Shown here in pieces: positions 58,870 to 64,000 of a stretch of DNA of 64,000 nt (its first letter is position 1; every line of letters starts with the position of its first letter). The stretch lies in the NCBI GenBank assembly GCA_900772475.1, contig CAAHEI010000074.1, positions 1 through 64,000 on the forward strand, in the 5' to 3' direction. Source of the DNA: Clostridia bacterium. Lineage in GTDB: Bacteria > Bacillota > Clostridia > TANB77 > CAG-465. The position numbers and the translations under genes are program-made. Under the pieces are notes generated by a model that worked only from the letters and a program-made list of their open reading frames with translations, was not told the DNA's origin and made no database searches.

Positions 58870-59727
58870 ATGTTTCATACAATATGGCTTAAAATAATAG
58901 AACTGATGTATTTTTTAAAAGATGCACTTGACCTTACTAGTCCATGGAGAGTTTTTATACTTGTAATAGATCTTGCAATTGTTTTATTTATTGCATATTA
59001 TATAATTAGAATTTTAAGGCAAACAAGGGCAAAACAAATTGTAAAAGGTATATTGATGCTTGCTTTCCTTGTTATAATTGCAAAAGTTTTTAATATGGTA
59101 ATATTAAATTTTATCTTGACTAATTTTGTAACTTATGGAGTAATATTGCTAATAGTCGTATTTCAACCCGAAATACGAAACGTATTTGAAAAACTTGGAA
59201 GAAGTAAGTTAGTTGGAATTTTTGATATGGACGATAACATTATGGTCAAACATTCAATATCTGAGATTGTAAAAGCTGTTGAAATAATGTCACTAAAAAA
59301 GATAGGAGCTCTTATTGTAATAGAAAGAAATATTAAGGTATCAGAAGTTTTAAAAGAAGGTGTAAACTTATCTGCTAAAGTATCATCAGAATTAATTCAG
59401 AATATTTTTATGCCCCGTACGCCTCTTCATGATGGTGCAATTGTAATTGATAAGTCAGAAATACTTGCTGCAAAATGTATTTTACCACTTGCTTCTGAAG
59501 TTTCTGTTCCAAAAAATCTTGGGACAAGACATAGAGCAGCTGTGGGAATTACTGAAATATCTGATGCTCTTGTAATTGTTGTTTCAGAAGAAACAGGTAT
59601 AATTTCTCTTGTTGAAAATGGAAAATTAAGAAGAGAACTTACAGGTGATACTTTAAAAGAATTATTACTAACAAAATTAGATAGAACAAAAACTGGTGTA
59701 AATATAAAAAATATTGTAAAGAAATAG
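58870..59727 (+). CDS. cdaA: Diadenylate cyclase CdaA
   Basis: Makes cyclic di-AMP from two ATP, a signal for potassium, osmotic and cell-wall balance. 285 residues. ATG 58870 follows GGTGGTGA. Three N-terminal spans (about 22-40, 48-68, 76-95) precede the DAC domain with PLHDGAIVIDKSE (DGA), TRHRAAVGITE (RHR) and VIVVSEETGIISL. The usual regulator gene cdaR (YbbR repeats) and glmM do not follow; a protein without YbbR features comes next. Confidence 0.96.
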   Translation: MFHTIWLKIIELMYFLKDALDLTSPWRVFILVIDLAIVLFIAYYIIRILRQTRAKQIVKGILMLAFLVIIAKVFNMVILNFILTNFVTYGVILLIVVFQPEIRNVFEKLGRSKLVGIFDMDDNIMVKHSISEIVKAVEIMSLKKIGALIVIERNIKVSEVLKEGVNLSAKVSSELIQNIFMPRTPLHDGAIVIDKSEILAAKCILPLASEVSVPKNLGTRHRAAVGITEISDALVIVVSEETGIISLVENGKLRRELTGDTLKELLLTKLDRTKTGVNIKNIVKK

Positions 59728-59797
59728 GAAAAATTATTTAAGTTGTAATAATATAAAAATATGTTCATATATAATATGTATAAGTATTGGGGGAAAT

Positions 59798-60676
59798 ATG
59801 AACACTATTTTTATAGATTTTAAGAGTAAGGATTCCAAAGAGAAAAAAAGTATAAATAATATAAGAAAATTAGTTACTAATAAAATTTTTAAATATATTG
59901 TAAATGATGACATTTTAAATAATTCCTTATCAAAAATTACATATATAAGAATTGATAGAGAATATATATATAATCAGTTACAAAAAGGAAAATATTCTAT
60001 ATATGATAAAATTTTAAAACTAAATATAAATAGAAAATACGGAAAAAATGATGTTGTATATCTGATTTTTGCAAACGAATTTGATGATTGTAATGTAATT
60101 AAAGAATACATATTAAGACTTTTTAGATTAAATAATTTAACAGTGTATGAAGAACTTAATATAAAAAATAATCTAAAAAGAAAAGATGTAGTATATATGG
60201 ATAAGTATATTAATGATAATAAAATTGATTTATGCAAATTAAAGATATTAATTATTATAAATGATTTAAGAGATTTTGACGAAAATAAATTACTTGAATA
60301 TATCTCAAAATATAAATTTGTTGATGTTTTAAAAACAAAAAATATTAATAAATATGATAGTTCAAAATTGCAAAAGTTTATTAAAAATATAAATAATGAA
60401 TATGGTACAACAATTGAATTAATTGGAAAAAGAAATATTCAAAAATATAACATTTACTTAATGTATAGTAAAATAGATCGAAATATTTTTATTCAGCAAT
60501 ATATTTTAAATGGTAAATCGTTATATTTAGATATGAATGATATAGATATGGATATTATGAGTGAAGAATATATATGCTATAAAAGATATGAACCAGAAAT
60601 ACTTACTATTTTAAATAGATTAGAAATTAATAGAAATAATTTTAGTAAAGTAAAGTTAGGTTTTCTTTTTAAATAA
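59798..60676 (+). CDS. Hypothetical soluble protein
   Basis: 292 residues, not recognised. Very rich in Lys, Asn, Ile and Tyr, no signal or membrane span. Alternating strand-helix segments such as DVVYLIFANEFDDCNVIKEY, CKLKILIIINDLRDFDENKL and IQKYNIYLMYSKIDRN suggest an alpha/beta fold. GGGGGAAATATG precedes the ATG. It sits where cdaR is normally found but has no YbbR-like repeats or membrane anchor. Its composition is even more AT-rich than its neighbours. Confidence 0.5.
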   Translation: MNTIFIDFKSKDSKEKKSINNIRKLVTNKIFKYIVNDDILNNSLSKITYIRIDREYIYNQLQKGKYSIYDKILKLNINRKYGKNDVVYLIFANEFDDCNVIKEYILRLFRLNNLTVYEELNIKNNLKRKDVVYMDKYINDNKIDLCKLKILIIINDLRDFDENKLLEYISKYKFVDVLKTKNINKYDSSKLQKFIKNINNEYGTTIELIGKRNIQKYNIYLMYSKIDRNIFIQQYILNGKSLYLDMNDIDMDIMSEEYICYKRYEPEILTILNRLEINRNNFSKVKLGFLFK

Positions 60677-60748
60677 TATATATTAAAAATGTATTATACT
60701 TGACACTTAGTGTATAATATATATGTTGTTTTAGGAGGAGATTAAATA

Positions 60749-61228
60749 ATGGAAGAACGTGATATAGTACTTACAACAGAAGGGTACAATAAATTAGAGG
60801 AAGAATTAAAATATTTAAAAGGGCCAAAGAAAATGCAAGTTGCTGAAAGAATAAAAATTGCAAGAGAATTTGGTGATTTGTCTGAAAATTCAGAATATGA
60901 TGATGCTAAAAATGAACAAGCTTTACTTGAAGCAAAAATTCAGGATATAGAAAATATGTTAAGAGTTGCTAAAGTTGTAGACGATGACGAGGTATCAACA
61001 AGAAAAGTTGGTATAGGAACTCAAGTTACAGTGCATGATTTTGAATTTGATGAAGATATAACTTATGGGATAGTTGGTGCAACAGAAGTAGATATGAAAA
61101 ATAATAAAATATCTAATGAATCTCCTGTTGGTAAAGCTTTAATTGGTGCTAAAAAAGGCGATGAAGTTGATGTAGAAACTCCAGGTGGAGTTATAAAATA
61201 CAAAATACTATCTATAAAAAGATTGTAA
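60749..61228 (+). CDS. greA: Transcription elongation factor GreA
   Basis: 159 residues. Rescues backtracked RNA polymerase by stimulating transcript cleavage. The N-terminal coiled coil carries the tip motif EFGDLSENSEYDDAKNEQ with its acidic residues. The C-terminal FKBP-like domain shows SPVGKALIGAKKGDEVDV followed by ETPGGVIKYKIL. GGAGGAG precedes the ATG. It is followed by lysS, a common clostridial pair. A clear promoter was not resolved: TTGACA at 60700-60705 lies too near TATAAT at 60713-60718. Confidence 0.96.
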   Translation: MEERDIVLTTEGYNKLEEELKYLKGPKKMQVAERIKIAREFGDLSENSEYDDAKNEQALLEAKIQDIENMLRVAKVVDDDEVSTRKVGIGTQVTVHDFEFDEDITYGIVGATEVDMKNNKISNESPVGKALIGAKKGDEVDVETPGGVIKYKILSIKRL

Positions 61229-61272
61229 AATTTATTTTAGATAATCAAATATTTCTAAAAAGGAGTGTAAAA

Positions 61273-62766
61273 ATGGGAGATATTGTTGAATTAAAAAAAG
61301 TACGTGAGGAAAAGGAAGCAAAATTAAAAGAATATGGTTTTAATACTAGACCAGATAGCTTTAAATATACTCATTCATTAAAAGAAGTTATGGCTTTAGA
61401 ACCAGGAACTAAAGATGTAAGTGTTGCTGGTCGTGTAATGTCAAAAAGAAAAATGGGAAAAATTAGTTTTATTGACTTAAGAGATGTAGAGGGACATATT
61501 CAGCTTTGCATGAAAAGAGATGATCTAGGAGAAGAACTATACAAGAAAATTCATGAAACACTAGATGTAGGAGATTTTATTGGTGTTACAGGAGATATTT
61601 TTATAACTGGTTCAGGGGAAAAAACTGTACAAGTATATAAATATACATTTCTTGGAAAAGCATTAAGACCTCTTCCAGAAAAATTCCATGGAATAACAAA
61701 TAGGGAAACATTATATAGAGAAAGACATCTTGATTTAATCATGAATGATGAAACTAAAAAAAGATTTCTTTTAAGATCTAAAGTTATAAAATTAATACGT
61801 GAATTCCTTGACAATAAAGGATTTATCGAAGTAGAAACGCCTGTTCTTCAAAATACAGCTTCAGGTGCAACTGCTAGACCATTTATAACACATCATAATA
61901 CATATGATGCAGATGTTTTTTTAAGAATTTCTCCTGAACTTACTCTAAAAAAACTTATTATTGGTGGTTTTACAAATATATATGAAATTGCAAGAGACTT
62001 TAGAAATGAAGGTATTAGTGTAAATCATCTGCAAGATTTTACAATGATAGAAGGGTATAGTGCATATTATAACTATAAGGATAATATGAAACTTACTTCT
62101 GATTTAATTAAGTATATAATTTCAAATATTAATAACGGAGATTTAAAAATCATGATAGGTGATACAGAGGTAGATTTTGGCAATGAATGGCCTGAAATTG
62201 GATTTAGAGACCTTATTTTAAAAGACTCAGGAATTGATATTGATAAATACCAAACTGCTTCAGAATTATTAGAGGAAATTAAGAAAAATAAAATTGATTT
62301 GGAAACACCAGATTTAGACAAGCTAGGTAGAGGAAATTTAATAGACCAGTTGTATAAAAAAGTAAGTAGACCTAAAATGATAAATCCGGTATTTGTTACA
62401 AAACACCCTGTTGATTTATCACCACTTGCAAGATCAAATGATGAAGACCCAACTGTTTCAGATAGATTCCAATTAGTTGTAAATGGACAAGAAATAATTA
62501 ATGGCTATTCTGAACTTGTAGATTCAAAAGAACAAGATAAACGTTTAAGGGAACAAAGTGAGCTAAAAGCAAAAGGTGATGAAGAAGCAATGAGTAAGGA
62601 TAATGAATATATCAAAGCAATGGAATATGGAATGCCTCCAATTTCTGGATGGGGACTTGGTATAGACAGATTTTTACAATTCTTAACTAGTAGTTATAAC
62701 ATACGTGATGTTGTATTGTATCCTTTACTTAAGAAAAGAGAAAACGTAGAAGATGACGAAGAATAG
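61273..62766 (+). CDS. lysS: Lysyl-tRNA synthetase, class II
   Basis: 497 residues. The N-terminal OB-fold anticodon-binding domain (VSVAGRVMSKRKMGKISFID) is followed by the catalytic domain with RSKVIKLIREFLDNKGFIEV (motif 1), FRNEGISVNHLQDFTMIEGY (motif 2) and GMPPISGWGLGIDRFLQFLT (motif 3). NGQEIINGYSEL is also typical. AAGGAGTG precedes the ATG. Last gene of the greA-lysS unit. Confidence 0.97.
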   Translation: MGDIVELKKVREEKEAKLKEYGFNTRPDSFKYTHSLKEVMALEPGTKDVSVAGRVMSKRKMGKISFIDLRDVEGHIQLCMKRDDLGEELYKKIHETLDVGDFIGVTGDIFITGSGEKTVQVYKYTFLGKALRPLPEKFHGITNRETLYRERHLDLIMNDETKKRFLLRSKVIKLIREFLDNKGFIEVETPVLQNTASGATARPFITHHNTYDADVFLRISPELTLKKLIIGGFTNIYEIARDFRNEGISVNHLQDFTMIEGYSAYYNYKDNMKLTSDLIKYIISNINNGDLKIMIGDTEVDFGNEWPEIGFRDLILKDSGIDIDKYQTASELLEEIKKNKIDLETPDLDKLGRGNLIDQLYKKVSRPKMINPVFVTKHPVDLSPLARSNDEDPTVSDRFQLVVNGQEIINGYSELVDSKEQDKRLREQSELKAKGDEEAMSKDNEYIKAMEYGMPPISGWGLGIDRFLQFLTSSYNIRDVVLYPLLKKRENVEDDEE

Positions 62767-62787
62767 AAGAAAATAGAAAAAATAAAA

Positions 62788-62826
62788 TAAAATGCTCTAA
62801 AGGATTTGGTCCTCTAGGGCATTTTT
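62788..62826. terminator. Terminator between lysS and the lipid kinase gene
   Basis: AAATGCTCTAAAGGA (62790-62804) pairs with TCCTCTAGGGCATTT (about 62810-62824) with one mismatch and one G-U pair, followed by T. The minus-strand gene ends 7 bp later, so it may serve both. Confidence 0.75.
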
Positions 62827-62832
62827 CTTTCA

Positions 62833-63714
62833 TTATATATGTACAATGTTTATTGCTTTTGGAAAAACTTTAATATGTAATTTATTTGTATAGTAGATTT
62901 CTCCATCAACACTTATTGGAAATTTTTTTGTAGACACTATAGAAACTTCCTTTGCTTTAAAAATATTAACCTGTTTTAAGTTAGTGTGGTTACCTTTTTT
63001 ATACTTTGGTAGTAATTTAATTTTGCTAAATAAATCTGTAGAATCTATAATGCAACAATCTAAGAAACCATCATTTACGTCAGCATTTGGACATGGCTTT
63101 ATGCCTCCACCATAATATTTTCCATTTGCAATTGCAGCAAGTGTAAATTTACCCTTTAAAACTTTATCTTTGCTTCTTATTTTAAATTTGAAGTTCTTTG
63201 CAGAACTTAACGTATATAATATTGAAAGGTTATACTTTGCTGAACCAGATATAAAAGGAAAATTTCTAAATTTATCTACGTTTTTAGCTATCATTGCATC
63301 AAATCCCATATTTAAAATATTAATACAGTATTTGTCTTTTCCGTATGTTATTATATCAGTTGGTATAGCTTTTTTATTAATTGATTCATTTACAATTTTT
63401 CTCATACTCATATATTTTGAAATTGATCTTAAAAAATCATTTCCAGTTCCGCATGGAATAACCACTATTTCTGAATTACTACCCACAATACCAGAAGCTA
63501 CTTCATTTAAGGTACCATCTCCACCTAACACATAGAACCTATAACAATCTTTTTTTGATAAATCATGAGCAATTTTAGTTAAGTGTTTAGGATATTCAGA
63601 TAGAATAATTTCAGCATTTATATTATTTTTCTTTAAAAGATCTTGTACTCTTGAAGCATATATTTTTCCCTTCTTTTTTCCTGATACAGGGTTTGCAAGT
63701 ATTATGTGTTTCAT
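62833..63714 (-). CDS. Diacylglycerol kinase family lipid kinase (DagK/YegS type)
   Basis: 293 residues. ATG 63714 (minus strand) is set by GGAGG about 9 bp before it; a longer in-frame start has no such site. IILANPVSGKKKGKIYASRV, the nucleotide loop VLGGDGTLNEVASGI and IPCGTGNDFLRSI are the family signature. KPCPNADVNDGFLDCCIID and the late FPISVDGEIYYT follow. Such enzymes phosphorylate diacylglycerol or related lipids in membrane lipid turnover. Exact substrate uncertain. Convergent with lysS. Confidence 0.9.
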   Translation of the reverse strand: MKHIILANPVSGKKKGKIYASRVQDLLKKNNINAEIILSEYPKHLTKIAHDLSKKDCYRFYVLGGDGTLNEVASGIVGSNSEIVVIPCGTGNDFLRSISKYMSMRKIVNESINKKAIPTDIITYGKDKYCINILNMGFDAMIAKNVDKFRNFPFISGSAKYNLSILYTLSSAKNFKFKIRSKDKVLKGKFTLAAIANGKYYGGGIKPCPNADVNDGFLDCCIIDSTDLFSKIKLLPKYKKGNHTNLKQVNIFKAKEVSIVSTKKFPISVDGEIYYTNKLHIKVFPKAINIVHI

Positions 63715-63827
63715 ATATTTTTCCTCCATTAAAATATTATCACTAATATTAATAAAAAGCAAGAAAAATAAAGAATAATAAAGAATAAAAGAATATTTTG
63801 TACATACATATTTAATAGGTGATATTA

Positions 63828-64000
63828 ATGTTTGGTTTATTTAAAAAAAAAAGAAAAAAACTTTCTATGAGAAGAAATAGCACATATACATGTACAAATG
63901 ACTTAAATAATGTAAGAAATACATTAAGAGAAGGTGATGAAGGAGATGATGTTAAAAATTTACAAAATATGTTAATGGGTATTGTACACATATATCCTAA
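63828..64000 (+). CDS. Start of a peptidoglycan-binding-domain protein (cut by window edge)
   Basis: 57 codons to the window edge. A short basic start (MFGLFKKKRKKLSMRRNS) without a signal peptide is followed by LREGDEGDDVKNLQNMLMGI, the first helix of a PG_binding_1-type domain (GxxGxxVxxLQxxL). TAGGTGAT precedes the ATG. In clostridia such proteins may be spore- or cell-wall-lytic, but the remaining domains are not visible. Confidence 0.6.
   Translation, partial: MFGLFKKKRKKLSMRRNSTYTCTNDLNNVRNTLREGDEGDDVKNLQNMLMGIVHIYP

Noticed and set aside
60700..60718. TTGACA and TATAAT before greA read as one promoter
   Set aside because: The spacing is only 7 bp, too short for sigma-A. One of the two boxes may be used with another partner, but I cannot decide which.

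Overview
The window is strongly AT-rich DNA, dense with genes. It reads like a chromosome segment of a low-GC Bacillota of the Clostridia type. The evidence is the gene set (FtsY, MurB, YvcK, CdaA, a clostridial-type class A PBP, an Asp23-family protein, the sporulation membrane protein YlbJ), strong AGGAGG-type ribosome sites, several TTG and GTG starts, and many sigma-A-like promoters (TTGACA/17 bp/TATAAT). I cannot name the species. YlbJ suggests descent from spore formers. No tRNA, rRNA or CRISPR array was seen.

Layout. 1-74: apparent 3' end of a group II intron. 0.2-6.6 kb: envelope proteins (AI-2E-type permease, DUF5684 protein, MFS-like protein), a shortened aspartate kinase, a HAD phosphatase, an unknown gene and a possible transposase remnant. 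6.9-12.6 kb: housekeeping operon ftsY-murB-yvcK-(debranching-enzyme-like)-ruvC. 12.8-33.9 kb: a large surface-polysaccharide locus. 34.0-36.6 kb: three-gene operon with a coiled-coil protein and an SDR. 36.7-38.2 kb: ylbJ and a Gln/Met-rich small protein on the minus strand. 38.3-46.4 kb: rRNA-type methyltransferase, DUF4143 gene relic, rpoZ, glmM, priA, a beta-CASP hydrolase, mazF. 46.5-52.2 kb: PBP1A, NAGPA-type protein, unknown membrane protein, uppP. 52.3-62.8 kb: response regulator with a kinase-like tail, pnp, P-loop/Asp23 fusion, glyS, cdaA, greA, lysS. The end holds a diacylglycerol-kinase-family gene and the start of a peptidoglycan-binding-domain gene.

How the genes work together. 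The polysaccharide locus supplies dTDP-L-rhamnose (phosphohexomutase plus RfbD, A, C, B). It assembles a glycan with several GT2/GT4 enzymes and exports it through an ABC-2 transporter whose ATPase carries a Wzt-type C-terminal domain. The gene at 21746-23578 combines a methyltransferase fold, a kinase-like motif set and a C-terminal coiled coil. That is the architecture of the WbdD chain terminator of E. coli O9a, whose cap is recognised by Wzt. A second module (DPM1-like GT2, DUF2304, a tandem pair of SMR-like proteins, a DUF2142 membrane protein) looks like a lipid-linked sugar donor, flippase and transferase system for adding side groups outside the cell. This possible capped, length-controlled, side-decorated glycan in a Gram-positive-type genome is the most interesting system in the window.

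Other points for follow-up: a long hairpin in the pnp leader, a perfect hairpin before glmM, tandem promoters before galE, a 108-bp nested inverted-repeat element before the phosphohexomutase gene, an aspartate kinase with only one ACT domain, a histidine-kinase-like domain with Gln in place of the phospho-acceptor His, and cdaA without an adjacent cdaR. All functions are inferred by reading motifs; no database search was possible.
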